Below, piece by piece: positions 25,477 to 34,018 of a DNA stretch of 37,403 bases (positions are counted from its first letter, which is position 1; every line of letters starts with the position of its first letter). Source of the DNA: Cytophagaceae bacterium (GTDB lineage: Bacteria > Bacteroidota > Bacteroidia > Cytophagales > Spirosomataceae). The notes below the pieces were generated by a model. The model ran no database searches. It was not told the origin of the DNA and was given only the letters and a program-made list of their open reading frames with translations. The stretch is from positions 1 to 37,403 of the forward strand of contig JAJAZB010000328.1 in the NCBI GenBank assembly GCA_026785975.1, in the 5' to 3' direction. The translations under genes were made by a program, and so were the position numbers.

Positions 25477-25529
25477 TCTGAAGTCTGTTCAGGTTCTCCC
25501 CCGTCGTTTATCAAATTCCAGACCAAAAT

Positions 25530-25976
25530 TTACACCTTGATTGCCTTACCGCCTGCTTTCTCAATGGCTTCAATGGCGGAAGCCGAGAACCCATTCGCCT
25601 GTACTTCAACAGCCGCATTGATATCTCCCCGATTCAGTATTTTAACCAGGTCTTTTTTGCCAATAAGTCCGTTGTTGCGCAACAATCCTATATCGATTAC
25701 ACTCGCATTGGTTTTCTCAAAGAGTGCCTGAATGACATCGAGATTGATCGCTTTATATTCGACCCGATTGATGTTTTTAAACCCAAATTTAGGAACCCGG
25801 CGCTGGAGTGGCATTTGCCCCCCTTCAAAACCACGCTTCCGGCTATAGCCCGAGCGGGATTGTGCTCCTTTATGTCCACGGGCGGAAGTGCCTCCCAAAC
25901 CGGAACCCGCACCCCGACCGACGCGCTTTCTTTCTTTCACCGAACCAGAGGCTGGCTTCAACGAACTAAGATTCAT
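25530..25976 (-). CDS. rplO: 50S ribosomal protein L15
   Basis: uL15 is a late-assembly large-subunit protein with an extended Gly/Arg-rich N terminus that threads into 23S rRNA. The 148 residues start MNLSSLKPASGSVKERKRVG and continue with GRGAGSGLGGTSARGHKGAQ and GFEGGQMPLQRRVPKFGF, then the globular C-terminal domain. It sits 53 bases upstream of secY. Length is normal. Confidence 0.98.
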   Translation of the reverse strand: MNLSSLKPASGSVKERKRVGRGAGSGLGGTSARGHKGAQSRSGYSRKRGFEGGQMPLQRRVPKFGFKNINRVEYKAINLDVIQALFEKTNASVIDIGLLRNNGLIGKKDLVKILNRGDINAAVEVQANGFSASAIEAIEKAGGKAIKV

Positions 25977-26044
25977 GATGCTATTTTGTTTGTGCAGACA
26001 AAGAAGCCGCTAAACTAATTTGTAGCCCAGCGAATTCTAATGTT

Positions 26045-26224
26045 TTACAATTCTTCAACTCTAACTAAATGGTTCACTTTTCGGATCATCCCGGCAATGG
26101 CTCCATTAAGCTCGACTTCAACGCTCCGGTTGATTTTCCCTAACCCCAAAGCGGTAATTGTACGCTTCTGAACTTCGGGCCGATCAATCGTACTTCTCAC
26201 TTGGGTAATTTTCACTTTTGCCAT
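26045..26224 (-). CDS. rpmD: 50S ribosomal protein L30
   Basis: I read this 59-residue protein from the ATG at 26224 to the TAA at 26045: [40 protein letters not shown] and [19 protein letters not shown]. It is the short bacterial uL30, with the conserved [14 protein letters not shown] and GMI.KV.HLV motifs, a large-subunit surface protein. It sits between rpsE and rplO as expected in the spc operon. Confidence 0.96.
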   Translation of the reverse strand: MAKVKITQVRSTIDRPEVQKRTITALGLGKINRSVEVELNGAIAGMIRKVNHLVRVEEL

Positions 26225-26279
26225 GACCTTGCAAATTTAAGCATCCGTGGCAGCCTTGCGAGCCGCCCGGAAGTTATGA

Positions 26280-26801
26280 TTATCCGTTAAATACGGTGGC
26301 CATTTTCACCCCACGCTGAAAAGCTACCTGGTGCGGCGCACGCATTTTGCTGAGGGCATCGATGGTCGCTTTAACTACATTGTGCGGGTTAGACGAACCT
26401 TTTGATTTAGCCAATACGTCTTTTACTCCGGCACTTTCCAACACGGCACGCATGGCACCTCCGGCAATAACACCCGTACCTGGAGCGGCGGGTTTAAGCA
26501 GAATAAAACCGCCACTAAATTTTCCAATCATTTCGTGGGGAACGGTGTGCTTGAGTAAAGGAACCTGCACCAAGTTCTTTTTGGCATCTTCGATTCCTTT
26601 GGCAATGGCATCGGTCACTTCATTCGCTTTACCGAGGCCAAACCCTACGACTCCGTTTCCATCGCCAACAACAACGATCGCTGAAAAACTGAAACGCCGG
26701 CCCCCTTTAACAACTTTGGCAACGCGGTTGATAGCAACCACCTTTTCTTTCAAATCCGACTCGTTAACTTTGGTAGCTCGAACTGTATGGAGTTGTGACA
26801 T
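26280..26801 (-). CDS. rpsE: 30S ribosomal protein S5
   Basis: uS5 sits at the mRNA entry channel with S3 and S4 and affects decoding accuracy. The 173-residue protein has the double-stranded-RNA-binding domain with [20 protein letters not shown] and the flexible loop, then the C-terminal domain with [20 protein letters not shown]-type sequence (here [10 protein letters not shown]). It begins 9 bases after rplR. Confidence 0.98.
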   Translation of the reverse strand: MSQLHTVRATKVNESDLKEKVVAINRVAKVVKGGRRFSFSAIVVVGDGNGVVGFGLGKANEVTDAIAKGIEDAKKNLVQVPLLKHTVPHEMIGKFSGGFILLKPAAPGTGVIAGGAMRAVLESAGVKDVLAKSKGSSNPHNVVKATIDALSKMRAPHQVAFQRGVKMATVFNG

Positions 26802-26810
26802 TGTCTTGGT

Positions 26811-27164
26811 TTAAAATTTGAGACCTCCTTCACGCGCTCCCTCGGCCAATGCCTTCACTTTACCGTGGTACAAGTAGCCATTTCGGTCAAATACAACGGC
26901 AGAAACTCCCTGTGCAATAGCTTTTTCAGCCAGTTTCTGACCAACCGTTTTAGCAATGCCAACCGTATTGGCTACATCGCCATCCATCTCTTTCGAAGAC
27001 GCGCTGACGAGCGTTATCCCTTTTAAATCGTTGATGATTTGCGCGTAAATACCACTATTCGAGCGAAAAACTGATAGCCGGGGGCGGTCTTCGGTTCCCG
27101 TCAGGCGGGTGCGGATGCTACGCTTAATGCGGGTCCGCCTTTCTTCTTTGCGATTATGTTTCAT
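26811..27164 (-). CDS. rplR: 50S ribosomal protein L18
   Basis: uL18 binds 5S rRNA in the central protuberance together with L5. The 117 residues start [20 protein letters not shown] and include [20 protein letters not shown], then [20 protein letters not shown] and GAREGGLKF, the usual C terminus. Position between rplF and rpsE is canonical. Confidence 0.98.
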   Translation of the reverse strand: MKHNRKEERRTRIKRSIRTRLTGTEDRPRLSVFRSNSGIYAQIINDLKGITLVSASSKEMDGDVANTVGIAKTVGQKLAEKAIAQGVSAVVFDRNGYLYHGKVKALAEGAREGGLKF

Positions 27165-27242
27165 TTCAAAACTTGTTTTGTGGATTACCGACCCACGCTT
27201 TCAGAGGCATCAAAGTCAATTATACTTCGACCCTCGCCCTAT

Positions 27243-27797
27243 TTATTTCTTACCGGCTGACTTACCCGCTTTACGGCGAACTTCCTCACCCACAAAGCGG
27301 ATCCCTTTTCCTTTGTAAGGTTCAACTTTACGCAAGGACTTAATTTTGGCGGCCACCTGTCCGATCAATTGCTTGTCCGTACCTTCAAGGATAACCTTGG
27401 GATTAGACCCTTTCTCGGTCAGCGTTGAAACTTTCAGTTCGGAGGGAACCGCTACAAACACGTTGTGTGAATAGCCGAGTGTCAACTCCAGGATGTTGCC
27501 TTGGCTGCTGGCTTTGTACCCAACCCCGATGATTTCCAGCTCCCGACGGTAGCCTATACTTACGCCAACCACCATATTATTAACTAAAGCACGGTACAAA
27601 CCATGCAGGGCTTTGTGCCGCTTCTGCTCCGTTGGGCGCTTTACGGTAAGTTCGCTACCATTAACCTCGACGGTAATGTCAGGATTGATGGTCTCGCTGA
27701 GGGTACCCCTCGGGCCTTTCACCGTAACAACGCTATTATCTACATTAACCGAAACGTCGGCGGGCAGCGTGATAATCTTATTTCCTATTCGTGACAT
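27243..27797 (-). CDS. rplF: 50S ribosomal protein L6
   Basis: uL6 lies near the factor-binding site of the large subunit. The 184-residue protein has the two tandem L6 domains, opening MSRIGNKIITLPADVSVNVD with VTVKGPRGTLSE, and the C-terminal domain with YKGKGIRFVGEEVRRKAGKS. The tail GKSAGKK is basic. It is 12 bases after rpsH. Confidence 0.98.
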   Translation of the reverse strand: MSRIGNKIITLPADVSVNVDNSVVTVKGPRGTLSETINPDITVEVNGSELTVKRPTEQKRHKALHGLYRALVNNMVVGVSIGYRRELEIIGVGYKASSQGNILELTLGYSHNVFVAVPSELKVSTLTEKGSNPKVILEGTDKQLIGQVAAKIKSLRKVEPYKGKGIRFVGEEVRRKAGKSAGKK

Positions 27798-27809
27798 GGC
27801 TTCAGTGGC

Positions 27810-28205
27810 TTAATAAACGTAGCACAACAGTTCACCTCCTACGTTGAGCGTCTTGGCTTCTTTGTCGGTCATGACTCCCTTCGAGGTCGAAAGAATGGCA
27901 ATCCCTAAACCGTTGAGCACACGAGGTGTCTCTTTGGCCCCGGTGTACTTCCTCAGACCGGGTTTACTAACCCGAGTCAGGTTTACAATAGCCGATTGCT
28001 TCGTGACGGGATTATACTTGAGCGCTATTTTGATCGTACCCTGTACCGTGGCCTCGTCGAACTTGTAGTTCTGGATAAAACCCTTCTCAAAAAGAACTTT
28101 CGTGATTTCCTTTTTGATATTGGAGGCAGGTATTTCTACGACCCGGTGGCGCGCCTTGATGGCATTGCGCAGGCGAGTCAGGTAGTCTGCGATGGGGTCT
28201 GTCAT
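27810..28205 (-). CDS. rpsH: 30S ribosomal protein S8
   Basis: uS8 is a primary binder of 16S rRNA helix 21 and the translational repressor of the spc operon in Escherichia coli. The 131-residue protein starts MTDPIADYLTRLRNAIKARH and contains SKPGLRKYTGAKETPRVLNG and GIAILSTSKGVMTDKEA, ending GGELLCYVY. Whether it autoregulates here was not tested, and no S8-site mimic was identified by eye. Confidence 0.98.
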   Translation of the reverse strand: MTDPIADYLTRLRNAIKARHRVVEIPASNIKKEITKVLFEKGFIQNYKFDEATVQGTIKIALKYNPVTKQSAIVNLTRVSKPGLRKYTGAKETPRVLNGLGIAILSTSKGVMTDKEAKTLNVGGELLCYVY

Positions 28206-28286
28206 GGTTGCAATGCGTTGTTCGCAAGGCCATTTTTGAAATTGGCTTGCAAAATTAGAGAAACAGAACGAATTATCAAACTTTTT

Positions 28287-28556
28287 CTACCAGGAGGACT
28301 TGGTGATGCCCGGAATTTTGCCATCAGAAGCCATTTCACGGAACGTTACCCTTGAAATGCCAAACTTGCGCATGTACCCGCGCGGACGACCCGTTAGCTT
28401 GCAACGATTGTGCAGGCGCACCGGGGAGGCATTACGGGGAAGTTTGTCAAGGCCGACGTAATCACCGGCTTCTTTAAGTGCTTTACGTTTGGCAGCATAT
28501 TTGGCTACTGTCGCTTCACGTTTGCGTTCACGCGCTTTTACGGATTCTTTTGCCAT
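28287..28556 (-). CDS. rpsN: 30S ribosomal protein S14, zinc-free type
   Basis: uS14 lies in the head of the small subunit. The 89-residue length and the absence of the CXXC pairs mark the longer zinc-independent type. It starts [20 protein letters not shown] and shows [31 protein letters not shown] and ends GITKSSW. It follows rplE by 36 bases. A gap of 81 bases with a weak stem (GCAAGGCCA against TTGGCTTGC) follows before rpsH. Confidence 0.98.
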   Translation of the reverse strand: MAKESVKARERKREATVAKYAAKRKALKEAGDYVGLDKLPRNASPVRLHNRCKLTGRPRGYMRKFGISRVTFREMASDGKIPGITKSSW

Positions 28557-28592
28557 TGTCGTGTATCGATTGACCGGGGAATACCGGATTGA

Positions 28593-29147
28593 TTATTTCT
28601 TCTGGTTGGCGAAGGGCATTCCGAGTGCTTTCAACAACTCAAGACTTTCTTCGTCAGTTTTAGCGGTGGTTACGAACGTGATGTCCATACCTGAGATTTT
28701 CTGAACTTTGTCAATCGAAATCTCCGGGAAGATAATTTGTTCTTTTACACCCAGCGTGTAATTACCACGTCCGTCAAATCCTTTATCGCTGATTCCTTTA
28801 AAATCCCGTACTCGTGGGAGAGCAATTGTCGTCAGGCGATCCAGGAACTCGTACATACGCTCACCACGTAAAGTTACTTTGGCACCAATGGGCATATTAG
28901 CCCGCAGTTTGAAGTTGGATATGTCCTTCTTCGAGATGGTAGGTACCGCTTTCTGCCCGGTGATGGTCGTTAATTCCTCAACGCCTACGTCAACTAATTT
29001 CTTGTCGGCAACGGCGGCACCGATGCCTTTGTTAACCACGATCTTTTCCAACTTTGGAACCTGCATGATTGACTTATACTGAAATTTTTCTTTCAGTGCG
29101 GTCATCACTTCACTGTAATACTTTTCTTTGAGTCTGGGAGTTGCCAT
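28593..29147 (-). CDS. rplE: 50S ribosomal protein L5
   Basis: uL5 binds 5S rRNA and contacts P-site tRNA through its loop. The 184-residue protein begins [20 protein letters not shown] and has [19 protein letters not shown], then [34 protein letters not shown] and [18 protein letters not shown]. The 89-base gap before it, after rplX, carries an AT-rich palindrome. Confidence 0.98.
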   Translation of the reverse strand: MATPRLKEKYYSEVMTALKEKFQYKSIMQVPKLEKIVVNKGIGAAVADKKLVDVGVEELTTITGQKAVPTISKKDISNFKLRANMPIGAKVTLRGERMYEFLDRLTTIALPRVRDFKGISDKGFDGRGNYTLGVKEQIIFPEISIDKVQKISGMDITFVTTAKTDEESLELLKALGMPFANQKK

Positions 29148-29186
29148 TGGTACAACTGATTTGTGGATTTCCGGCCCACTTGTTCA

Positions 29187-29238
29187 AATTTGAAAACGTG
29201 ATGATTTGAGAATTAATCATTCACCAAATTTTCAAATT
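29187..29238. repeat. AT-rich palindrome between rplX and rplE
   Basis: AATTTGAAAA at the left and ATTTTCAAATT at the right are inverted copies, and inside them GTGATGATT pairs with AATCATTCAC with one bulge. The words AATTTGAAAA and TGATTTGAG/TTTGAG recur at 33671-33732, so both are members of one class. Confidence 0.75.
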
Positions 29239-29575
29239 AAATAAAATCGCCTGATTTTTTACTGAAGCGTTGAAGCTTTCCTTTATCATTCAACTTCCGA
29301 CCCGTGCGGGTAGGCTCACCCGTTTTAGGATCAACAACCATTAAGTTGCTGATGTGGATAGAACCTTCACGTTTTTCAATTCCCCCCTGCGGGTTAACCG
29401 CCGTGGGTTTTACGTGCTTGGTTATCAGGTTGACACCTTCAATGGTAGCCCGTTGCTTATCAATCATCACCTGAGCTACTTTGCCGGATTTACCCTTTGC
29501 ATTGCCGGAAATTACCATGACGGTATCACCGGATTTGATGTGCAATTTGGGCTTCTTATTTACTTTCTTTTCCAT
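29237..29575 (-). CDS. rplX: 50S ribosomal protein L24
   Basis: uL24 starts large-subunit assembly and lies near the exit tunnel. The 112-residue protein has the KOW motif in GDTVMVISGNAKGKSGKV, then VNLITKHVKPTAVNPQGGIE, KREGSIHISNLMVVDP and PTRTGRKLNDKGK. It begins 24 bases after rplN. The short C-terminal extension (RFSKKSGDFI) is common in Bacteroidota. Confidence 0.98.
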   Translation of the reverse strand: MEKKVNKKPKLHIKSGDTVMVISGNAKGKSGKVAQVMIDKQRATIEGVNLITKHVKPTAVNPQGGIEKREGSIHISNLMVVDPKTGEPTRTGRKLNDKGKLQRFSKKSGDFI

Positions 29576-29599
29576 CGTTGGTTTCGGGTAGACTCCAGA

Positions 29600-29968
29600 T
29601 TAAAGCACTTCGGGGGCCAGTGAAACAATTTTCATGAATTGCTTTTCGCGCAGTTCCCGGGCTACAGGCCCAAAGATGCGAGTGCCGCGAGGCTCATCAT
29701 TATTGTTGAGCAATACGGCAGCATTGTCTTCAAATCGGATGTACGATCCGTCTTTACGACGCACCTCTTTTTTTGTACGAACCACCACGGCCTTTGATAC
29801 TGTGCCCTTCTTCAAGTTGCTCGAAGAAAGTGCCGATTTCACCGTTACCACGATTTTATCGCCAACGGATGCGTACCGTTTGCCCGTACCACCTAATACC
29901 CGGATAACCAGTACCTCCTTGGCACCACTATTGTCCGCTACGCCGAGTCTGGATTCTTGCTGAATCAT
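29600..29968 (-). CDS. rplN: 50S ribosomal protein L14
   Basis: uL14 lies at the subunit interface and is the docking site of the RsfS silencing factor. The 122-residue protein has the classical opening [20 protein letters not shown], then [20 protein letters not shown], and ends [12 protein letters not shown]. Length is exactly typical. Confidence 0.98.
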   Translation of the reverse strand: MIQQESRLGVADNSGAKEVLVIRVLGGTGKRYASVGDKIVVTVKSALSSSNLKKGTVSKAVVVRTKKEVRRKDGSYIRFEDNAAVLLNNNDEPRGTRIFGPVARELREKQFMKIVSLAPEVL

Positions 29969-30057
29969 TGCCTTATTTGGTTACCTAAGTGTTTGCTAAC
30001 TGCTACTTGCTATCAACTTTGGAAGGCAGGTAACCGATAACTGGTCAATAAACCGGA

Positions 30058-30315
30058 CTACTTTGCTTTTTCGACAATACCGACCAAGCGCCAACGCTTG
30101 TTTTTCGATAATGGGCGGGTTTCCATAACCCGAATTGTATCACCAATGCCACACTCGTTATTTTCGTCGTGTACCATTAGTTTCGTCGTCTTTTTCTGAA
30201 ACTTCCCGTAGATAGGGTGCTTCACTTTCCGCTCAACCGTAATCGTTACGGACTTATCCATCTTGTCACTCAAGACGCGACCAACGCGGGTTTTTCGAAG
30301 ATTTCTCGTTTCCAT
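30058..30315 (-). CDS. rpsQ: 30S ribosomal protein S17
   Basis: uS17 is an early 16S-binding OB-fold protein. The 85 residues begin [20 protein letters not shown], with [39 protein letters not shown] and [18 protein letters not shown]. The start ATG at 30315 follows rpmC by 32 bases. Confidence 0.98.
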   Translation of the reverse strand: METRNLRKTRVGRVLSDKMDKSVTITVERKVKHPIYGKFQKKTTKLMVHDENNECGIGDTIRVMETRPLSKNKRWRLVGIVEKAK

Positions 30316-30347
30316 GCTTGGAATTTATTTACTGCTTCGCCAGCGGA

Positions 30348-30536
30348 TTATAGTTGACGGGCCGAAAGTTCAGTCATCAGGCGGGCAATCAGTTTACGCG
30401 AGGTGCGAAGACGCATTGGGTTTTCGATCGGTGAAATAGCGTGAGCAAATTTTAGCCGATCGAAGGCTTCTCTTTCCTGAGCAACTTGTTGCTTGAGGTC
30501 GTCCGCACTGAGCGATTTGATCTCCTTATTTTTCAT
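30348..30536 (-). CDS. rpmC: 50S ribosomal protein L29
   Basis: uL29 is a two-helix protein by the exit tunnel that helps bind signal recognition particle and trigger factor. It has 62 residues: MKNKEIKSLSADDLKQQVAQ, a middle helix, and NPMRLRTSRKLIARLMTELS followed by ARQL. Its place between rplP and rpsQ is standard. Confidence 0.97.
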   Translation of the reverse strand: MKNKEIKSLSADDLKQQVAQEREAFDRLKFAHAISPIENPMRLRTSRKLIARLMTELSARQL

Positions 30537-30598
30537 GGCCGTAATGGAATTACCGTAATGGAATTGCAGTAATGAAATTAGCTAAATGTGGTTTTTAC

Positions 30599-31027
30599 TT
30601 ATTCGGCTGCTTCCTCGTAATCACGCCGCACCACAAACCGGGTACGAAGAGGTAGTTTCTGGGCGGCCAGGCGAAGTGCTTCCTGAGCAAGTTCGAGCGG
30701 TACGCCAGTCGATTCAAATAGTATGGTGCCTGGTTTCACGTTGGCAACCCAGTATTCAGGGGCACCTTTCCCTTTACCCATCCGCACTTCAGCGGGCTTC
30801 TTGGTAATGGGATTATCAGGGAAAATACGAATCCACACCTGGCCTTCACGCTTCATGGCGCGGGTTACCGAGATACGGGCTGCTTCAATCTGACGGGCAG
30901 TAATCCGACCCGGTTCGAGCGACTTAATTGCAAACGAACCAAAGGCGATTTCGTGACCGCGCGTTGCTATGCCTTTAACCCGCCCTTTTTGCTGCTTACG
31001 AAACTTGGTTCTTCTGGGTTGTAACAT
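30599..31027 (-). CDS. rplP: 50S ribosomal protein L16
   Basis: uL16 organises the A-site side of the peptidyl-transferase centre. The 142-residue protein starts [20 protein letters not shown] and has the motifs [39 protein letters not shown]-like sequence, [19 protein letters not shown] and [19 protein letters not shown]. It begins 55 bases after rpsC. Confidence 0.98.
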   Translation of the reverse strand: MLQPRRTKFRKQQKGRVKGIATRGHEIAFGSFAIKSLEPGRITARQIEAARISVTRAMKREGQVWIRIFPDNPITKKPAEVRMGKGKGAPEYWVANVKPGTILFESTGVPLELAQEALRLAAQKLPLRTRFVVRRDYEEAAE

Positions 31028-31082
31028 GATTCTATGCCGTTAGGGGCGAAATCTTACTTTCACCTAAACCTCTTGTTTTAGA

Positions 31083-32018
31083 TTAACGACGTCCGCCGCC
31101 GCCAGCACCACCAGGACGATTGCCACCGCCAGCACCGCCAGGACGATTGCCGCCGCCGCCACCGCCGCCGGGACGACTACCGCCACGACCACCACCGCCA
31201 CCGGGACCACTACGGGCGCCGGGAGCACCCGCACCCTGGCCACCACGACCCCGGTCACCGCCCCGATCATCGCCACCGCGACCCCGACGATCACCCCGAT
31301 CATTGCGGTCACGCCGGTCATTGCGATCACCTCCGCGTGCATCACCGCCCGTGTTGCCAACCGCCGCGTAAGCATTGGGTGTCAAATCGCGCTTGCCGTA
31401 TACTTCACCTTTGAAAATCCAGACTTTAATACCGATTTTACCGTATACCGTCTGGGCTTCAGAAATAGCATAATCAATGTCGGCCCGGAGCGTGTGCAGT
31501 GGGATACGCCCTTCTTTGTACTGCTCGGTACGGGCCATTTCGGCACCCCCCAAACGACCCGACAGTTTAACCTTAATGCCCTGAGCGCCGACGCGCATAG
31601 CCGAAGCGATAGACTGCTTCATGGCCCGGCGAAACGAGATACGAGCCTCCAACTGCTGGGCGATGGTTTCGCCAACCAGTTTAGCATCAGTTTCAGGACG
31701 TTTAATTTCAAAAATGTTAATCTGAACGTCCTTACCGGTAATCTTCTTAAGTTCTTCTTTGATCTTATCGACTTCCTGACCGCCCTTGCCAATAACAACG
31801 CCAGGGCGGGCCGTGTTGATAGTCAACGTGATGCGCTTTAAAGTGCGCTCAATGATGACCTTCGAAATGGCTCCTTTGGAGATCCGCGCTTTGATATATT
31901 TACGAATTTGCTCGTCTTCAACCAGCTTCTCCGCGAAACTCTTGCCGCCGTACCAGCTTGAATCCCATCCACGGATAATGCCCAGGCGCAGACCAACGGG
32001 GTTAATTTTCTGTCCCAT
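31083..32018 (-). CDS. rpsC: 30S ribosomal protein S3 with long RGG-type tail
   Basis: uS3 lines the mRNA entry channel and has helicase activity with S4 and S5. The 311-residue protein starts at the ATG at 32018 ([20 protein letters not shown]). Residues 1-110 hold the KH domain with [10 protein letters not shown], and 111-220 the S3 C-terminal domain ending [14 protein letters not shown]. Residues about 225-311 are an extra tail: alternating Arg/Asp ([16 protein letters not shown]), then RGG/GGDR repeats, then PGGGGG and NRPGGAGGG repeats. It has no Lys or Glu and must be disordered. S3 tails occur in Bacteroidota, but this length and composition are striking. An in-frame start at 32078 overlaps rplV and is rejected. 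Confidence 0.97.
   Translation of the reverse strand: MGQKINPVGLRLGIIRGWDSSWYGGKSFAEKLVEDEQIRKYIKARISKGAISKVIIERTLKRITLTINTARPGVVIGKGGQEVDKIKEELKKITGKDVQINIFEIKRPETDAKLVGETIAQQLEARISFRRAMKQSIASAMRVGAQGIKVKLSGRLGGAEMARTEQYKEGRIPLHTLRADIDYAISEAQTVYGKIGIKVWIFKGEVYGKRDLTPNAYAAVGNTGGDARGGDRNDRRDRNDRGDRRGRGGDDRGGDRGRGGQGAGAPGARSGPGGGGGRGGSRPGGGGGGGNRPGGAGGGNRPGGAGGGGRR
31087..31350 (-). repeat. GC-rich minisatellite encoding the S3 tail
   Basis: The tail is written in C/G-rich repeats. Near the 3' end a 24-to-27-base unit encoding NRPGGAGGG occurs twice, followed upstream by runs of CCG/CCA triplets and then by GATCACC/CGGTCA-like units for the Arg/Asp part. Repeats of this kind change length by slippage, so the tail may vary between strains. 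Confidence 0.8.
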
Positions 32019-32022
32019 TTTG

Positions 32023-32409
32023 TTATGCTTCGTTGTTAGTGTCTTCGGCGACAGCGCCTGGATTTGCGTTACTGGCAACGACCAGCGTTACGTGATTGGA
32101 CCGCTTGCGAATGCGGTGACCGCGTCCCTGGGGAGCAGGCCGCAGACGCTTCAACATGGGGCCACCGTCAACAAAAATGGTTTTTACGTACAGGTCGGCC
32201 TCTTCTAATTTCACCTGATCTTCAAATTTTTGCTGCCAGTTGGCTACCGCCGAAAGCAGTAACTTCTCCAGACGCGGTGCCGCTTGTTGCGGTTGAAACT
32301 TCAGAATGGCCAGCGCTTTATTAACGCTCTGACCGCGCACCAAATCAGCAACCAAACGCATTTTACGCGGCGAAGTTGGTACGTTTCGGAGTATGGCGAT
32401 TGCTTCCAT
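32023..32409 (-). CDS. rplV: 50S ribosomal protein L22
   Basis: uL22 lines the exit tunnel and its beta-hairpin reaches the constriction. The 128-residue protein shows [20 protein letters not shown], then [14 protein letters not shown] and [20 protein letters not shown] with [10 protein letters not shown] short acidic C-terminal tail ends EDTNNEA. The rpsC start follows 4 bases after its stop; a palindrome lies in the 76-base gap before it. Confidence 0.98.
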   Translation of the reverse strand: MEAIAILRNVPTSPRKMRLVADLVRGQSVNKALAILKFQPQQAAPRLEKLLLSAVANWQQKFEDQVKLEEADLYVKTIFVDGGPMLKRLRPAPQGRGHRIRKRSNHVTLVVASNANPGAVAEDTNNEA

Positions 32410-32417
32410 ATTTTATT

Positions 32418-32486
32418 AAATGCTGAATTATGAATGATGAATTCTGAATGAGAAAGCTAAAATTCAGCATTCAGCATTCAACATTC
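32418..32486. repeat. Iterated-word palindrome between rpsS and rplV
   Basis: The left block (32418-32449) repeats AATGCTGAATTATGAAT-like words and the right block (32462-32486) is made of ATTCAGCATTC units in inverted orientation. The same words build the element at 15151-15233, so a single dispersed family is present in the window. Confidence 0.82.
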
Positions 32487-32764
32487 TATCGTTTGCCTTT
32501 ATCTTTTTTCGCTACGTGGCCACGGAAATTACGTGTGGGCGCAAATTCACCCAGCTTGTGCCCGACCATATTTTCGGTGACGTAAACCGGAATAAACTTG
32601 TTGCCGTTGTGAACGGCGAACGTGTGACCGACGAAATCGGGTGAAATCATCGAGCGACGCGACCAGGTTTTAATGACCGACTTCTTACCCGCCGTGTTCA
32701 TCGTCTGAACTTTGTTGTCGAGGCGAAAGTCAATGTAAGGGCCTTTTTTGAGCGAACGTGCCAT
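32486..32764 (-). CDS. rpsS: 30S ribosomal protein S19
   Basis: uS19 sits in the head of the small subunit next to S13. The 92 residues start [20 protein letters not shown] and include [40 protein letters not shown] and [17 protein letters not shown]. Its ATG overlaps the rplB stop by one base (TAATG on the minus strand), so the two are translationally coupled. Confidence 0.98.
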   Translation of the reverse strand: MARSLKKGPYIDFRLDNKVQTMNTAGKKSVIKTWSRRSMISPDFVGHTFAVHNGNKFIPVYVTENMVGHKLGEFAPTRNFRGHVAKKDKGKR

Positions 32765-33588
32765 TATTTCTTCTTTCTGCTAATGATCAACTGATTGGAT
32801 GCCTTCTTTCTACTACGGGTTTTCTTGCCCTTAGCCAACAAACCATTGCGCGAACGAGGGTGACCACCCGATGCCTTACCTTCGCCCCCACCCATGGGGT
32901 GATCGACCGGGTTCATGGCAACGCCGCGTGTACGGGGACGAATACCCAGCCAACGGCTACGGCCCGCTTTACCCTTGCTTTCGTTCATGTGATCCGGGTT
33001 GGACACCGATCCAACCGTAGCCCGGCACGTACCAAGAATCATGCGGGTTTCGCTCGAAGGCATTTTCAGAATCACGTACTTCCCTTCACGACCCAAAATC
33101 TGGGCGTAGGTTCCGGCACTCCGAGCCATGGAGGCCCCCTTGCCGGGAGTCAACTCGATGGCGTGAATGATCGTACCAATCGGGATGACCTGGAGCGGTA
33201 ATGAATTTCCTACTTCGGGGGGAATGTCGCTACCGGATTGTATTTTCTGGCCTACCTTCAGGCCCTGGGGAGCAACGATGTAGCGCTTTTCACCATCGGT
33301 ATATTGTACCAATGCGATACGAGCCGAACGGTTGGGATCGTACTCAATCGTCAGCACTTCAGCAACGATGTCCAGCTTGTCGCGCTTGAAATCAATGATT
33401 CGGTACTTGCGCTTGTGCCCCCCACCGATGTAGCGCATGGTGCGGCGACCCGTGTCGTTGCGGCCGCCGGTTCTCTTCAACACCGTCGTCAGGCTCTTTT
33501 CGGGCTTGCTGGCCGTGATGTCGGCAAACGACGGAGCTACGCGAAAGCGCTGGCCGGGGGTCGTTGGTCGGAGTTTTTTAACTGCCAT
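32764..33588 (-). CDS. rplB: 50S ribosomal protein L2
   Basis: uL2 is needed for subunit joining and peptidyl transfer. The 274-residue protein has the OB-fold N-terminal domain ([16 protein letters not shown]) and [18 protein letters not shown]-like sequence, here [18 protein letters not shown]. It also has [20 protein letters not shown] near the C terminus, where the conserved His of HPMGGGEG lies. It ends in a basic Lys-rich tail. A 137-base gap with a repeat separates it from rplW. Confidence 0.98.
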   Translation of the reverse strand: MAVKKLRPTTPGQRFRVAPSFADITASKPEKSLTTVLKRTGGRNDTGRRTMRYIGGGHKRKYRIIDFKRDKLDIVAEVLTIEYDPNRSARIALVQYTDGEKRYIVAPQGLKVGQKIQSGSDIPPEVGNSLPLQVIPIGTIIHAIELTPGKGASMARSAGTYAQILGREGKYVILKMPSSETRMILGTCRATVGSVSNPDHMNESKGKAGRSRWLGIRPRTRGVAMNPVDHPMGGGEGKASGGHPRSRNGLLAKGKKTRSRKKASNQLIISRKKK

Positions 33589-33670
33589 GTCGGTTGTTTC
33601 TGCGGCGGCACTATGTCCCGGTTTGCCAGTGCCTGCCCGTTTATATCAACCCGCCGGAAACGGGTTTTTT

Positions 33671-33732
33671 AATTTGAAAATGTGCTAATTTGAGAATTTG
33701 AAACGTTCAGCACATTTTCACATTCTCAAATT
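33671..33732. repeat. AT-rich palindrome between rplW and rplB
   Basis: TGAAAATGTGCT (33675-33686) and AGCACATTTTCA (33709-33720) are exact inverted copies. AATTTGAGAAT (33687-33697) can also pair with ATTCTCAAATT (33722-33732), so two alternative folds exist. It shares words with 29187-29238. Confidence 0.85.
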
Positions 33733-34013
33733 CCTTCATAGAAATCAATGACTTCACCGGCGGCTACGGTCACAACTGCTTTTTTGTGAGTTTGCGTACT
33801 GCCGCTGGTGATCCGGCTGCGGGTGCTGCGCGATTTCGATTTGCCAATCTGACGCATCGTTCGTACCCCTTCAACCTTCACGCCGTACAGTTTTTCAACC
33901 GCTTTTTTGATCTCGACTTTGTTGGCTTTCAATTCCACCTCGAAACCGTACTTGCCCTGATTATTCATGGCAGTGTACTTTTCGGTCAGGATTGGTCTTA
34001 CAAGAATGCCCAT
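33726..34013 (-). CDS. rplW: 50S ribosomal protein L23
   Basis: uL23 is the docking site for trigger factor and SRP at the exit tunnel. The 95-residue protein begins MGILVRPILTEKYTAMNNQG, continues KYGFEVELKANKVEIKKAVE and VEGVRTMRQIGKSKSR. It starts 5 bases after rplD. The C terminus (AAGEVIDFYEGI) matches the common Bacteroidota ending. Confidence 0.98.
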   Translation of the reverse strand: MGILVRPILTEKYTAMNNQGKYGFEVELKANKVEIKKAVEKLYGVKVEGVRTMRQIGKSKSRSTRSRITSGSTQTHKKAVVTVAAGEVIDFYEGI

Positions 34014-34018
34014 GGTAA

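Noticed and set aside
31064-31375. Val/Ala-rich frame overlapping the S3 tail
   Set aside because: It is the repeat tract of rpsC read in another frame; composition is purely that of the minisatellite.
32019-32078. Longer S3 start at 32078
   Set aside because: The extra 20 residues overlap the end of rplV, while [13 protein letters not shown] at 32018 is the universal S3 start.
15151-33732. CRISPR array among the iterated repeats
   Set aside because: The repeats are inverted words without unique spacers of constant length, and no cas gene is present.
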